Program-made: the position numbers and the translations under genes
Notes under the pieces: model-generated
Told to the model about the DNA's origin: nothing
Seen by the model: only the letters and a program-made list of their open reading frames with translations
Database searches by the model: none
Origin: Kalmanozyma brasiliensis GHG001
Taxonomy: Eukaryota; Basidiomycota; Ustilaginomycetes; Ustilaginales
Length of the DNA stretch: 64,000 nucleotides
Assembly: GCF_000497045.1 (NCBI RefSeq)
Contig: NW_015961961.1
Span: 62,001-126,000 of the forward strand
Direction of reading: 5' to 3'
Part shown: positions 27,436 through 38,363 of the stretch, piece by piece
Position numbering within the stretch: position 1 is the first letter of the stretch
Layout: each line of letters begins with the position of its first letter

Positions 27436-29217
27436 CTACAGAGCATGCAGCAGCAGCGAGCTAGCCTGCCCCAACTCCCACAAGGACACGCCTGGCCTTG
27501 TCTCGTCGTTTTCCTCGAGCGCCGCTAAACTCTGCTTCGTCGTGCTGGGCAACGGAATATACATCCTCCAATAGATCTCGTCTCCCGGTTTGACCCCGTG
27601 CGCCTCTCTCCCTTTCACCGACTCTCTCGTCACCGTCTCGGTGTAATCGAACCAACCCTCGGCATCGTCGCTCCTACTGTCGATGATGGCACCATCGTTG
27701 TCGCTGAGGATCGAGACGATTGTGTCCATGGTCACCGCCTCGCCTGGTCCACGGAGGAAGGGGAGCAGCGCAGTGTCGAGGGAAGGGTCGCTTCGTTTAG
27801 CCAGCTCTTTGCCCTCGAACGCGTTGGTGGGCGGGGGAACGGGGATGCCTTGCCCTGTGGACTTGTCAATCCAGAAGATCGGATAGCGGTAGCCGTACAT
27901 GGGCATGCCCATCAGCAGCTTGCCTCGTATTGATGCCAGGTCGTCCTGCTCTTCCAAAGTCGCCAACGTGATCTGCTCCGTGGGTTGTCGTTCGGCTTCT
28001 TCGTTGAGCTCCTCCTGCCCCCCGAAATCGTCGTAGAGGAAAGGGTTGGATGGATCCCTAAGCTGCTCTACTTCTCCATCGGATTCGAGCTTCGCTTCGG
28101 CCTCAGCTGCCTGTTGCGCTGCCCGCTTTGCTTGGGCCGTCTTAATCCTCGCTCTCGCCGCCGCCCTCGTCGCTTCCTCGATGAGCCGAATGTTCTCCTC
28201 GATCCACTTCGGGCTGCTATTCGGTCCTGGTTGGCGCAAACTCCCCCTCTTGGCCCCACGCAAAGGGCTGTCGGTGGGAAAATCCTTCCCTTCTACATCG
28301 CTCACCCTCCCCGCTGCCGAGGACATGTCGTAGGTCATGATGCTGAAGAAGTCCACCACGGCGGCAAGTTGGGGTATGGACTGTACGATCATTCGATTTT
28401 GACTTTCCTGTGTCCTATCCACCCTGCCTCCCATCGAGTAGGTGGTCCGCAAGGGGGGAAGGACGACGGTGAGCAACTTCCCCTGTAGTGCCGAGTGGAG
28501 GGTTCGGATGGGTTCGAACAATAGATGGCTAGCTGCCGATTCGAAGACTACGCCGTCGTACCCCATCTTGGACGCTTCACCCGTGATCACATCGGCGAGA
28601 CGTTGCCAGTTGTCGGAGTTGGAGAGGAGGTCTGCGTAGTCCTTCTGCTGCCATCCGTCGAGGTAGAAGCGCGGGGTGAATTTGATCCCCTGCCGCTGCT
28701 TGCGGTGCAACCACGATTCTTCGGTCTTCGAAGGCGGACCACCAGACAGAACGTAGGTTGCATCCGCCCCATTTTGAGTCGAGCGCGAGAGCGAGTCGCG
28801 AGAGATGAGGATCGTATACCATACTGGAGAGACCAGGTCGATCTTGTCCACGTACTCGTCGACTAGTTCCGCCCCACGCGGATTCCACGGCGTGATGTAG
28901 GCGAGCACAGTGCGATTAGAGAGCTTGGCGGTGGCAGCAGAGAGTTCGGGCTGAATGCGAATGTACTCGTCTGTTTCGTAGACTGCTGGTGGTGATGCTG
29001 CTAGGGCTATTGATGAGAATAGGGCGAGGAGGCACAGTACGGAGGTCCAGAGCACGCTGCTGCCTCGGCGGCGGGGGTCGACCGCAGCCGTACGAGCGAC
29101 CATCATGGCCACGAGCTGCTTCGAGACGCTTCTCAGATGCCGCCGCTGTGAGCTGATGGTGGTGGGTGGTGGTAGGTGGTGAACAGGATGAATGAGCTCA
29201 GGTCCGAGTCGGTCCAA
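27436..29217 (-). CDS. CHID1-like GH18 (chitinase-domain) secretory protein
   Basis: 593 residues at the longest start; starts at 29106 or 29103 (MM) are also in good context and place the hydrophobic segment (VLWTSVLCLLALFSSIALA) nearer the N-terminus as a signal peptide or anchor. The GH18 fold begins with RTVLAYITPWNPRGAELV and VDKIDLVSPVWYTI, as in CHID1 (stabilin-1-interacting chitinase-like protein). Further blocks: FTPRFYLDGWQQKDY, MGYDGVVFESASHLL, FFSIMTYDMSSA and LMGMPMYGYRYPI. The canonical DxxDxDxE catalytic motif is not seen (GYDGVVFESA), so lectin-like glycan binding is likelier than chitin hydrolysis. A Lys/Ala/Gln coiled insertion lies near 365-425. Human CHID1 is 393 residues; the extra length is head and insertion. 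Confidence 0.85.
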   Translation of the reverse strand: MDRLGPELIHPVHHLPPPTTISSQRRHLRSVSKQLVAMMVARTAAVDPRRRGSSVLWTSVLCLLALFSSIALAASPPAVYETDEYIRIQPELSAATAKLSNRTVLAYITPWNPRGAELVDEYVDKIDLVSPVWYTILISRDSLSRSTQNGADATYVLSGGPPSKTEESWLHRKQRQGIKFTPRFYLDGWQQKDYADLLSNSDNWQRLADVITGEASKMGYDGVVFESAASHLLFEPIRTLHSALQGKLLTVVLPPLRTTYSMGGRVDRTQESQNRMIVQSIPQLAAVVDFFSIMTYDMSSAAGRVSDVEGKDFPTDSPLRGAKRGSLRQPGPNSSPKWIEENIRLIEEATRAAARARIKTAQAKRAAQQAAEAEAKLESDGEVEQLRDPSNPFLYDDFGGQEELNEEAERQPTEQITLATLEEQDDLASIRGKLLMGMPMYGYRYPIFWIDKSTGQGIPVPPPTNAFEGKELAKRSDPSLDTALLPFLRGPGEAVTMDTIVSILSDNDGAIIDSRSDDAEGWFDYTETVTRESVKGREAHGVKPGDEIYWRMYIPLPSTTKQSLAALEENDETRPGVSLWELGQASSLLLHAL

Positions 29218-29393
29218 GCTTTCGACTTTGTGAAACCTTCAAAATGCCAAAATCCACGGATGCGGGGAAGACGTCGGAATTTCTCGCCCACGCGAGCGCC
29301 CGTCAAAGGCAGCTCTCATCGAGGTCTGCGCTTTTTCGAGCACACACACGCTGGTCCGGCAACAAATCGTTCTCTATACAATTGCAACCTATA

Positions 29394-30395
29394 TCAGAGC
29401 ATCTTCTCCTTTGCCGCCTCCACCACCTTATGCGCGGCCCTGGGTCCGCCGCCGATCCGCTCCTGAATCCAATCGAACGCAAAATCAATGACGTGCTCTA
29501 CCGGTTCGTCAAAGAGGAATGGCAGGGCGGGAACGAACATGAGTCCCGCGACAGTTGGTCCGGCCGCACGAATGCGCTGGCTCTTGGCCTTGGCGAAGAG
29601 AGGGGCGGAGTAGCGGACGATGCTGTGGATCGTAAACGCAGGGAGGGCCATAGATGCGATGCTTTGGAACACGGCCTGCCTGGCCATGGTCAATCCGACA
29701 TGCGTGACTTCCGAGATCTGGTTCGGGTCCACACCGGCGTGCTGCCCCGCTTCGGCCAGACGTTGCGTGTGACGCTTGCGCAGCTCGACCTTTTCGGTGG
29801 GCGAGAGGGTGGAGAGGGTCTTGTGATCAAGGAGCTTTTCGAGCGGCAGGTTCTGTTTGACGGACGAGAGAGCTTTGTCGGCATAGCGAGCCGCTTCGGT
29901 CTCAAGTTCTTGCAAGGGTCCGGAGGAGGAGGTGAAGGTGGTGGACGCAAGCGCTTCGTACTGCTTGGCAGCCTTGTAGCCGGCGTAAAAGACGTCGCCG
30001 AGGATGTAGGTCCACGAGATGCCGTAGGCCGCCTTGACGACGGCGGGCTTCGTCAACGGACGGAAGGCTTCTCCGATATCCGAGGTGTAAGCTACGTATC
30101 TGGAAGAGGCGATGATGACAGTTTTGAGACGCATGAAATAGGCGGCGTAACGCTCAGGGCCCTGATCGATGTCTAGCAGCTCGGATGTCGAATCGGAAGC
30201 ATTCGATGAAGAGAGCGTGGGAGTTGCAAGGCCAGTGGATGGGTTGGGCGAGCTCGAGGTCGCGCTGCTGCCTGAGGAGAGGAGGGAGGAAGAGGCCTTG
30301 AAGTGGCTCTGATGCAGCACATTTTGCAGCTGGAACCCAAGGCCGCTGAAGCCGAACAAGGGAATGTAGCGCTGCGGCTCGATGGTATCGAGCAT
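29394..30395 (-). CDS. Mitochondrial fission process protein 1-like (Mtp18)
   Basis: 333 residues. The family block is RYVAYTSDIGEAFRPLTKPAVVKAAYGISW (seen in parts) followed by YILGDVFYAGYKA; the second half has hydrophobic segments (ALPAFTIHSIVRYSAPL, GLMFVPALPFLFDEPVEHVIDFAF). MTFP1/Mtp18 is an inner-membrane protein affecting mitochondrial fission and membrane efficiency; human MTFP1 is about 166 residues and fungal members are longer. The first ~85 residues, with a Ser/Thr-rich tract, are not conserved and the exact start is uncertain. The ATG at 30395 is the first in frame. Confidence 0.85.
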   Translation of the reverse strand: MLDTIEPQRYIPLFGFSGLGFQLQNVLHQSHFKASSSLLSSGSSATSSSPNPSTGLATPTLSSSNASDSTSELLDIDQGPERYAAYFMRLKTVIIASSRYVAYTSDIGEAFRPLTKPAVVKAAYGISWTYILGDVFYAGYKAAKQYEALASTTFTSSSGPLQELETEAARYADKALSSVKQNLPLEKLLDHKTLSTLSPTEKVELRKRHTQRLAEAGQHAGVDPNQISEVTHVGLTMARQAVFQSIASMALPAFTIHSIVRYSAPLFAKAKSQRIRAAGPTVAGLMFVPALPFLFDEPVEHVIDFAFDWIQERIGGGPRAAHKVVEAAKEKML

Positions 30396-30945
30396 CTCGG
30401 CTTGAATCGATCGAGAAAGGAGAGGGGTGGTGGTGGATCAGGACGAAGAGAACCGATGATTCGGATGCCTTTTCTCCTTCCAAGCGCTTGATTCCTCGCC
30501 TACATCGTCATTGCGCTTCGGCCCGCTTCATTCTTGTTTTCTTGGCTTTTTTGGGCGATTTTCCTCCACTCGAGCAGCAGCGCGTGCTCAAGCTGCAGCC
30601 AAATCGGCGATGCGAGACTACAAATTCAGGGTCGCGCTTTCCAAGCGAAGGCGCTGTGCGGTGTGGTGCGGATGGGCCATCACCAACGACTTCGCAACAT
30701 CCGACCTAACTGCACCACCATCAATCAGCATAGCTCACCTTCTGGGCAGTCACATCAGTCACCGTCTCCTCGCTGCCGTCACAATTTCTCGCACGCGCTG
30801 TCACTGCCGGGCTGACGTATCAAGGCTTGGCTGCTCGTCACGACTCAACCTCGGAATCGTTGCCGTTATCCACCTTGCATCTCTCGCATCAGCGTCGACA
30901 CGATATAGAACCCACTCTTGATGAGTTCCAATCAGCAACGACAAC
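30396..30945. promoter_or_regulatory. Divergent intergenic region, MTFP1-like / VPS18
   Basis: 550 bp between divergent starts. No TATA box or other recognisable element; open frames here are shadows. Confidence 0.4.
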
Positions 30946-33900
30946 ATGTTCGATGACTTTGTGCAGAGCTCCTCTTCTCACAGCACTCCGCAAAATCACA
31001 GGCGGATCAGCAACAACCTTGCCAATGGCCAATACGTCAACGGTTCGCGCTTCGACACAACCTTTGACTCGATCAATGATGGCTTTGAGGGCGATGACTA
31101 CGGCACTCGTGGCATCGAAGGCGACGACAGTGGCCATGACGGCTTTGTCTCCTCGATGCTCGATCCAATAGCCGCACTCGAGACTGGCTTCATCTCCTCC
31201 GATGCCGGACCCTCCTCACACTCCGACCCCATCTTCCAGCTCGGCAGGGTCCAGTATGCATTCTCAGCACCACTGGCATTGATGACCGTTTCTTCCAACA
31301 TCTTGACCATGTGTCTCTACGCATACCCAAATCCATCTCAGGCCGCCAATCCGTTTCCTACAGCTCCACCCAAGCTCGTTCGTATCAACCTCGACGATCC
31401 AGAACGCACCCAAGAGGCCGATGTGCCCATCCCGCCAACACCGCGCTCAGCACGCAATGCTCCACCACCAGACCCGAGTACAGTGGGCCCTTACAAGATG
31501 TTTGCCGATCCCTCTGGCCTTCATCTGCTGCTCGCTATGCGGAATGGCGACAACTACTACTGGGCCAGCGGGTGGAGGAAAGCGCGACTTCTGCCCAAGC
31601 TCAAGGGTCACATCATCGAGAGCGTAGCGTGGAACAGAGCCAGTCTAGCCGGCAACGCAAGCTCAAATGCGTCGGCAGCGCGTAAACGTGCAGCCAACGG
31701 CACTCCGGCGCTCTCAAGCACGCGTGAGATTTTGCTAGGCACAAGATCCGGCGACATCTACGAAGCTGTCATCACCGCTCCTGTCGGCACCGATCCGGAT
31801 GATGGTGACATCTTTGACAAAATTGCACGTCGAACAGCAGGCAATGGGGCTGAAAGGGGGGACGTCGACCGTGTCGTGCGGCTCATGACTTCGCTGCCTG
31901 AGCGTCAGCCCGTCACCGGTCTAGCGGCAGAAGTCTTTCCTCGCCCCAGTCCGACATCGACATCCAACCCTCCGACACCGGCATCCAGCGAGCTGCGCAG
32001 AGCCGTCGTCATTGCAACGACAAGTACACGCGTCTACGAATACGTCGGAGTCCTAGCAAAAGCGAGTAAGGACGAGTCGGACTCGAGCTCTCTTTACGAC
32101 AAGCTATTCTTGCCCTATCGAGGCGATTCTTCACCCAACCTCAAATCAGAATTGCCAGGCGACTTGCCTTACTCGGAGCTGCATGCGTACACATCAGCGT
32201 CGTCCAAACACATTTCAGCGCTTGCCTGGCTCACAGGCCCAGGCGTCTACCATGGCCTGCTTTCCTATCCGCCGGATGCAACAGCAGGCGACAGCGTCAT
32301 CGAATCTGCCAACCTCCTACCCTACCCAGCAGTCGCAATCGAAGATGAAGGTAGTGGCAGCCCAAACAAACGCCGCAGTCGCATGAGCACGGCTTCGAAT
32401 GGTTTCGGTTCCGCACCCATCACCAAGATCCCGCTCAGCATCGCCTTGACCGAGTTTCACTTTGTCCTGCTCTACCAAGACCGCGTCATGGCCATCAGCT
32501 CACTCGACGATCAGGTCATCTTTGAGGAAGCACTCCCACTCAAGGCCAACGAGCGTGTTATCGGCACAGCAGTGGATGCCGCGAAGAGGACCTACTGGAT
32601 CTACACCGACGCCAGCATTTTCGAGCTCGTCCTCCGCGACGAGGACCGCCATGTTTGGCGCGTCCATCTCGACCGTGGATCTTTCGACATGGCCCTCAAG
32701 TACGCCAAGCCAGGCATCCAACGAGGCACCGTCCTATCGTTCCAAGGCGACCGATACTTTGCCGAGGGCAAATACATCCAGGCAGCCCAGTGCTATGCTC
32801 AGACGTTCATGCGCGCCTTCGAAGAAATCGTTCTGCGCTTCACCGATGTTGAGCAGCGCGACGCGTTGCGCTACTACCTCGTGATGCGCCTCGAGCGTCT
32901 CGACAAGACAGTCGACGTGGCTCAGCGCATCATGCTGGCCACCTGGCTCGTCGAGATCTATCTCAGCAAAATCAACCAGCTCGAAGATGTCGCCGCTGCC
33001 GAAGCTGCAAGTCAGGACGTCGACAACTACCGCCTCGAGATCACGCTGATCACCGAGGAGCTGCATCAATTCCTGGCAACGTATCGCTCCCTGCTGGATC
33101 CGCAGACGACATTCGACCTCATCAAGAAGCACGGTCGATCGGACGTCTATCTGCACTTTGCTTCCGTTGTGGGCGACCATGATCGCATCGTACGCCATCA
33201 CGTCCAAACACAGCAATGGACCAAAGCCATCGACGCCATCAACAAGCAAGATTCGCTCGAGCTGTACTACAGCTTTGCACCAGTTCTCATGCGTCACGCT
33301 CCGGCTCAGACGGTCGACTGCTGGTCGCGTCAGCGTAGTCTCGACGCTCGCAAACTGATCCCGGCGCTACTACAGCACAAGCCTGACTTGGACCTTGGCG
33401 AGACGGACCAGGCGGTCAAGTATCTTGCAGGCATCATCGCTGGGAAGAACGGAAGCAAGGACACTGCCATCCACAACCTTCTGCTCACCCTGCTTGCACG
33501 TCGATCATCACGCTACCCGAAACGGGATGAGCTCAAGGAGGAGCTGCTGCGATTCATCGACGAAGCCAAGCCAAACCCGATGACCGGGCATCCGTACTTC
33601 GATCTCGATTACGCTCTGCGCACTTGCCTATCTCAGCGACAGATGGAGGCGTGTGTACGCATCTACGCCAAGATGGGACTTTACGAGTCGGCTGTGGAGC
33701 TCGCCATTCGAGAAGGTGAGATCGAGCTGGCATGCAGCTGTGCCGACATGGCCGAATCGATGGATCGCGATCTGCGAAAGAAGCTCTGGCTCCGGGTCGC
33801 CAAGGAAGTCGTGCGCACCTCAGCCGACATGAAATCCGCCATGGCGTTCCTGCGTCGCACCGATCTCATTTCGATCGAAGACGTGCTGCCCTTCTTCCCA

Positions 33901-34809
33901 GACTTTGCTGTTATTGACGACTGCAAAGACGACATCTGCGAAGCGTTGGAAGGCTACGCTGCGCACATTGAAGAGCTGAAAGACGAAATGGACGAGGCAT
34001 CACGGTCGGCCGCAGCCATCCAGCAGGACATCGCTAGGCTCAGCGAGCGATTTGTGACCATCGATCCGGATCAAAGGTGCCATCACTGCATGCAGACGCT
34101 GGTGCAGCGACAGTTCTATATCTTCCCGTGCAGACACGGCTTCCACGCCGACTGCCTTATTGGCGAGGGGACCAAGACCATGTCGACGCGCAGCCTGCGC
34201 AAACTGCTCGAGCTGCAGCAGCAAATCTCGGCGCTCACCAGTGGACTTGTACCTGCGCTGCCAAATTCGGCGCTCGCAAACATGGGCTTCCTCAAGGACG
34301 GATCGAAAGCGATGGTCAGCGCAGCCCAAGGTGCGAGACAGGCCGGACTCGTCGGACTGCAAGCGAGTGCGAGAGGTCTGGGCAACGTGACAGCCGCCGT
34401 GGGTCTTGACAAGCTTCGCGAGCTGGTGGTGCCGGACGCAGTGATCAGCGCCATCTCGGCTGGTGTCAGTGTCAGCGTTGCCGGTGGACGCCGAGTGCTG
34501 GCGCCGTTGGATCCCTTTTCGAACCCGACGTCGGATCTGGTTGCTGGCTCACGCACCGCGGCGCAGCGACGAGCTGCTGCTCTCATCGCCACGGACGCTG
34601 ACGCGAACAGCGCGAGCGCAGAGTATGGAGAGGACAAGAACACGATCGGCTCAGCGAGGAGCATCGAGGATCAAGAGAGGATTCAGCAGCTGCGTGATCA
34701 GCTCGATGCGCTGATTGCTGGAAGCTGTCCCATGTGCGAAGGGACCGCCAACGCCATCGGCCGACCTTTCATCTCGGACAAGGAGGCTGCTGAAGAGTGG
34801 GCCTTATAG
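30946..34809 (+). CDS. VPS18: HOPS/CORVET subunit Vps18 (Pep3)
   Basis: 1287 residues, ATG 30946 (MFDDFVQSS). The N-terminal beta-propeller region (about 90-560) contains the Pep3/Vps18 signature NYYWASGWRKARLLPKLKG. An alpha-solenoid follows, with clathrin-heavy-chain-like repeats (LEIYLSKINQLED; FATYRSLLDPQTTFDLIKKHGRSDVYLHFASVVGD, seen in parts; MGLYESAVELAIREGEIELA). The C-terminal RING is split: CHHCMQTLVQRQFYIFPCRHGFHADCL carries the first ligands at 34078-34160, and the last pair CPMCEG lies at 34727, about 185 residues later. It tethers endosomes and vacuoles with Vps11, Vps16 and Vps33. Length exceeds yeast Pep3 (918), mainly by low-complexity segments and this insert. Confidence 0.93.
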   Translation: MFDDFVQSSSSHSTPQNHRRISNNLANGQYVNGSRFDTTFDSINDGFEGDDYGTRGIEGDDSGHDGFVSSMLDPIAALETGFISSDAGPSSHSDPIFQLGRVQYAFSAPLALMTVSSNILTMCLYAYPNPSQAANPFPTAPPKLVRINLDDPERTQEADVPIPPTPRSARNAPPPDPSTVGPYKMFADPSGLHLLLAMRNGDNYYWASGWRKARLLPKLKGHIIESVAWNRASLAGNASSNASAARKRAANGTPALSSTREILLGTRSGDIYEAVITAPVGTDPDDGDIFDKIARRTAGNGAERGDVDRVVRLMTSLPERQPVTGLAAEVFPRPSPTSTSNPPTPASSELRRAVVIATTSTRVYEYVGVLAKASKDESDSSSLYDKLFLPYRGDSSPNLKSELPGDLPYSELHAYTSASSKHISALAWLTGPGVYHGLLSYPPDATAGDSVIESANLLPYPAVAIEDEGSGSPNKRRSRMSTASNGFGSAPITKIPLSIALTEFHFVLLYQDRVMAISSLDDQVIFEEALPLKANERVIGTAVDAAKRTYWIYTDASIFELVLRDEDRHVWRVHLDRGSFDMALKYAKPGIQRGTVLSFQGDRYFAEGKYIQAAQCYAQTFMRAFEEIVLRFTDVEQRDALRYYLVMRLERLDKTVDVAQRIMLATWLVEIYLSKINQLEDVAAAEAASQDVDNYRLEITLITEELHQFLATYRSLLDPQTTFDLIKKHGRSDVYLHFASVVGDHDRIVRHHVQTQQWTKAIDAINKQDSLELYYSFAPVLMRHAPAQTVDCWSRQRSLDARKLIPALLQHKPDLDLGETDQAVKYLAGIIAGKNGSKDTAIHNLLLTLLARRSSRYPKRDELKEELLRFIDEAKPNPMTGHPYFDLDYALRTCLSQRQMEACVRIYAKMGLYESAVELAIREGEIELACSCADMAESMDRDLRKKLWLRVAKEVVRTSADMKSAMAFLRRTDLISIEDVLPFFPDFAVIDDCKDDICEALEGYAAHIEELKDEMDEASRSAAAIQQDIARLSERFVTIDPDQRCHHCMQTLVQRQFYIFPCRHGFHADCLIGEGTKTMSTRSLRKLLELQQQISALTSGLVPALPNSALANMGFLKDGSKAMVSAAQGARQAGLVGLQASARGLGNVTAAVGLDKLRELVVPDAVISAISAGVSVSVAGGRRVLAPLDPFSNPTSDLVAGSRTAAQRRAAALIATDADANSASAEYGEDKNTIGSARSIEDQERIQQLRDQLDALIAGSCPMCEGTANAIGRPFISDKEAAEEWAL

Positions 34810-35222
34810 TCGATTCAAGAAATGCAGGAATCGTCACAACCTCTGCCATGCCTGCTTGAGAGCGAAATGCTGTGCTGCTTGACCTGAATGACGGTGTGTG
34901 AGAAACAAGCATAGCGAGCATGGTCGAATGCTTGCGAAAATCAAAATTTGTTATGCCGCGACTCGATTCGAGCAGTGTCCGGACCAAAAATTTCTCGGGC
35001 GGCATCCATCTCGGCAGAGGTAGATTCGCGCTTGGGACGTGGAAGAAAGCGAGAAGGAATGGGCAGAAGAAGCGCCGCGCGCACGGACAGCTTCTGAGCA
35101 GCCAGCCTGGCGCTTCTCGCTCTCTCGAAACCACCATCACCAACACCAACGCCCTCTCGACTCTCTAAGTCTACACGCACGACCTGGACTGTGTCGTCGC
35201 TGTAGCGTCACTACACACAACT
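34810..35222. promoter_or_regulatory. Region between VPS18 and STT3
   Basis: 413 bp holding the VPS18 3' end and STT3 promoter. The leader just before the STT3 ATG is rich in CAACACC and CTCTC stretches. No other gene. Confidence 0.4.
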
Positions 35223-37595
35223 ATGTCGGCAGGCTCCTCGTCAAGAGGCGCTACTGCCGCCAACACACGCGCCGCCTACCGTCTACCCACGCTTTCCCCG
35301 GAGTCCAACAAGAATGTGCTCTCGCTACTGCGTCTCATCATCATCTTCCTCATCGCAGGAGCAGCCGTCTCATCACGTCTCTTTGCAGTAGTCCGGCACG
35401 AGAGTATCATTCACGAGTTTGACCCTTGGTTCAACTTCCGCGCCACCAAGGTGTTGACCACCGATGGTTTCTACCGATTTTGGAACTGGTTCGATGCGAC
35501 AGCATGGTACCCGCTAGGACGAGCCGCTGGCGGCACCGCCTATCCCGGTCTCATGGTCACATCAGGTGCCATTCACAACCTCTTCCACTCGCTCAACATT
35601 CCCGTCGACATTCGCAACATTTGTGTCCTTCTCGCTCCTGCCTTCTCAGGATTGACAGCTTGGGCCACTTACATGTTTACCGCAGCGATGAAGGATGGTG
35701 CAGCTGGCCTACTTGCAGCTGCTTTCATCGGTATTGCTCCAGGATACATCTCGAGGTCTGTCGCTGGATCGTACGACAACGAAGCCATCGCCATCTTCTT
35801 GCTCATGATGACTTTCTACCTGTGGATCAAGGCGCTCAAAGACGGCTCGGCGCTCTGGGGTGTCGCTACTGCGCTCTTCTACTTCTACATGGTCGCAGCA
35901 TGGGGTGGATATGTTTTTATCACCAACATGATCCCCCTTCATGCCCTCGTCCTGCTCCTGATGGGCCGGTTCAGCTCGCGCCTCTACGTCTCCTACTCGA
36001 GCTTCTACGCACTCGGCACTCTCGCATCCATGCAGGTGCCATTTGTCGGCTTCCAGCCCGTGCGCACCAGCGAGCACATGGCTGCCCTCGGCGTCTTTGG
36101 TCTGCTACAGCTCGTCGCATTCGTCGAGCTCGTCCGATCGCACGTGCCCAGCAAGCAATTCAAGCTTTTGCTCGTCGGATTCGTCATCCTCGTCGCTGCT
36201 CTCGCCTTCGGTGCCCTCGTCGCACTGACCTACGCAGGATACGTTGCACCTTTCACCGGTCGCTTCTACTCGCTCTGGGACACCGCCTACGCCAAGAAGC
36301 ACATCCCCATCATCGCCTCGGTCTCGGAACACCAGCCTCCCGCCTGGCCGGCGTTCTTCTTCGACCTCGAGATGCTCATCTTCCTCTTCCCGGTCGGCGT
36401 CTTCTTGCTCTTCAAGGAGCTGAGGGACGAGCATGTCTTTGTCATCATCTACGCGGTCATGGCGAGCTATTTTGCTGGTGTCATGGTGCGTCTGATGTTG
36501 ACGCTGACGCCGGTGGTGTGCGTCAGTGCGGCCATCGCGATGAGCACGCTGCTGCAGACGTACCTCGACCCCAAGGAGCCGACCCCCGCCAACGAGAACG
36601 GTGCTGCTGACCCCGACAAGGAAGCCGTCGCCCGATCGACCCGCTCTGCTGCTCGTAAGGCCGCCGAGGCCACGCCCGAACCATCATCTTCGTCTGACGC
36701 AGAGATCGTTCGACCCGCATCGCCCGTCTTTGGCGCCGCAACCTTCAGCAGCTCCAAATTCGGCATCTTTGGTCTCGACTCTCGCTTCTTTGTCACCATC
36801 TACTCTTTGCTGCTGCTGCTCGTCTTTGTGCTGCACTGCACGTTCGTCACCTCCACGGCCTACTCTTCGCCCTCGGTCGTTCTCGCTTCGCGCAACGCGG
36901 ACGGGTCGCAGCACATCATCGACGATTTCCGCGAAGCCTACTACTGGTTGCGTCAAAACACGGCCTCGGACGCCAAGGTCATGTCGTGGTGGGATTACGG
37001 CTACCAGATTTCCGGTATGGCCGATCGTCCCACGCTGGTCGACAACAACACGTGGAACAACACGCACATTGCCACGGTGGGCAAAGCCATGTGTTCGAAC
37101 GAAGAAAAGTCCTACCCGATCCTGCGCAAGCACGATGTGGACTATGTGCTGATCATCTTTGGTGGTCTACTCGGCTTCAGTGGGGATGACATCAACAAGT
37201 ACCTGTGGATGATCCGCATTGCGCAGGGGGTGTGGCCGGACGAAGTGCGCGAGGCGGACTACTTCACCCCGCGTGGGGAGTACAAGGTGGACGATGGTGC
37301 GACTAAGACGATGCGCGAGAGTCTGTTGTACAAGATGAGCTACTATCGGTTCAACGATCTGTTTGGTGGTCGACCAGGGACGGATCGGGTGCGACAGACG
37401 AATGGGCCCAGCAAGAGTCCCGAGTTGGAGTACCTCGATGAGGCGTTTACGAGCGAGAACTGGATCGTGCGCATCTACGAGGTGAAGAAGCCCGATGCGC
37501 TGGGTAGGGATTTGCCCGGAGTCAAAGGGTTTGAGGGCGGAAAGAGGAGGAAGAGGGCTTTCGCACTGCCTGTTGGCGCTGCGGGGAAGAAGTAA
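35223..37595 (+). CDS. STT3: Oligosaccharyltransferase catalytic subunit Stt3
   Basis: 790 residues with about 12 membrane segments. The lumenal catalytic motif EFDPWFNFRATK (DxD-like) is near residue 66, RSVAGSYDNEAIAIF is in the central part and WWDYGYQISGMADRP (the WWDYG acceptor-serine/threonine-binding motif) is near 590, followed by VDNNTWNNTHIATVGKAM, whose NxT sites are known to be glycosylated in Stt3. An inserted Ala/Glu/Ser-rich loop at about 450-490 is lumenal or cytosolic low complexity. Stt3 transfers the lipid-linked glycan to N-x-S/T in the ER. C-terminus is basic (GKK). Upstream neighbour of the secreted-protein island. Confidence 0.96.
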   Translation: MSAGSSSRGATAANTRAAYRLPTLSPESNKNVLSLLRLIIIFLIAGAAVSSRLFAVVRHESIIHEFDPWFNFRATKVLTTDGFYRFWNWFDATAWYPLGRAAGGTAYPGLMVTSGAIHNLFHSLNIPVDIRNICVLLAPAFSGLTAWATYMFTAAMKDGAAGLLAAAFIGIAPGYISRSVAGSYDNEAIAIFLLMMTFYLWIKALKDGSALWGVATALFYFYMVAAWGGYVFITNMIPLHALVLLLMGRFSSRLYVSYSSFYALGTLASMQVPFVGFQPVRTSEHMAALGVFGLLQLVAFVELVRSHVPSKQFKLLLVGFVILVAALAFGALVALTYAGYVAPFTGRFYSLWDTAYAKKHIPIIASVSEHQPPAWPAFFFDLEMLIFLFPVGVFLLFKELRDEHVFVIIYAVMASYFAGVMVRLMLTLTPVVCVSAAIAMSTLLQTYLDPKEPTPANENGAADPDKEAVARSTRSAARKAAEATPEPSSSSDAEIVRPASPVFGAATFSSSKFGIFGLDSRFFVTIYSLLLLLVFVLHCTFVTSTAYSSPSVVLASRNADGSQHIIDDFREAYYWLRQNTASDAKVMSWWDYGYQISGMADRPTLVDNNTWNNTHIATVGKAMCSNEEKSYPILRKHDVDYVLIIFGGLLGFSGDDINKYLWMIRIAQGVWPDEVREADYFTPRGEYKVDDGATKTMRESLLYKMSYYRFNDLFGGRPGTDRVRQTNGPSKSPELEYLDEAFTSENWIVRIYEVKKPDALGRDLPGVKGFEGGKRRKRAFALPVGAAGKK

Positions 37596-38363
37596 AGATG
37601 GACAGTCCCCTCGTACGCCAATGATAGATGTTTTGGATTTGCGTTCCTCTGAGTGACCTGACTGACTTTGCCCCTTCCCCACGACGACGCCTGATCAGCG
37701 ATGTGAACGGAAGCCACAAGCTCAAACCCCACTTTGGCTGCCCACCACCTATCGCACAACCAGGCAAGATTTACCTCCTCAGAGGCAGCTCCATCGTACA
37801 CTTCTCATGGGAGCACACCGGGTTCGCTCACTCTTTCGCTCTTTGTTCTTCCTTCTCAGGAGGGTTGGAGAAAGAGGAAGGAGCTAGTGGAATGACAGAG
37901 GGTGTGCTCTTCGACGCTGGCGAGCTACATTTTCTTCCGCTTAAGCCTGGATGTGGGTTGGATTTAATGGACGGATTTTGGCTGCAACAATTTTTGTGCC
38001 TCGTTCGAGTTTTGGTGAAGACGAGCCTTGACGACACAGCTTGATGGTGGAACGTCATCTTGCACTGATCGGAGAGGGCGTGCTCTTGCTCAGCATTAGC
38101 GCAGGATGCCTTGCACACGTGAGTTGGCATACCACACGATCAAGTGTGGGATATCGGACCTTCACAACGGCACGATCGTAGTACAATAATGAGGTTGTTG
38201 AGGGACTGGCAAATCGCTGCTCGGTAAGCGAATGGGACCCCACATGTGTATCGACGACGTTTGACTGGCTGCAAACGATGTGGGAGGTTGCAACATCGAC
38301 GCCGATGGCGACCAGAGCGGTGCTGCTCTGCTAGCGGAGATTGAGCTGTGGTCCGCTTGCCGA

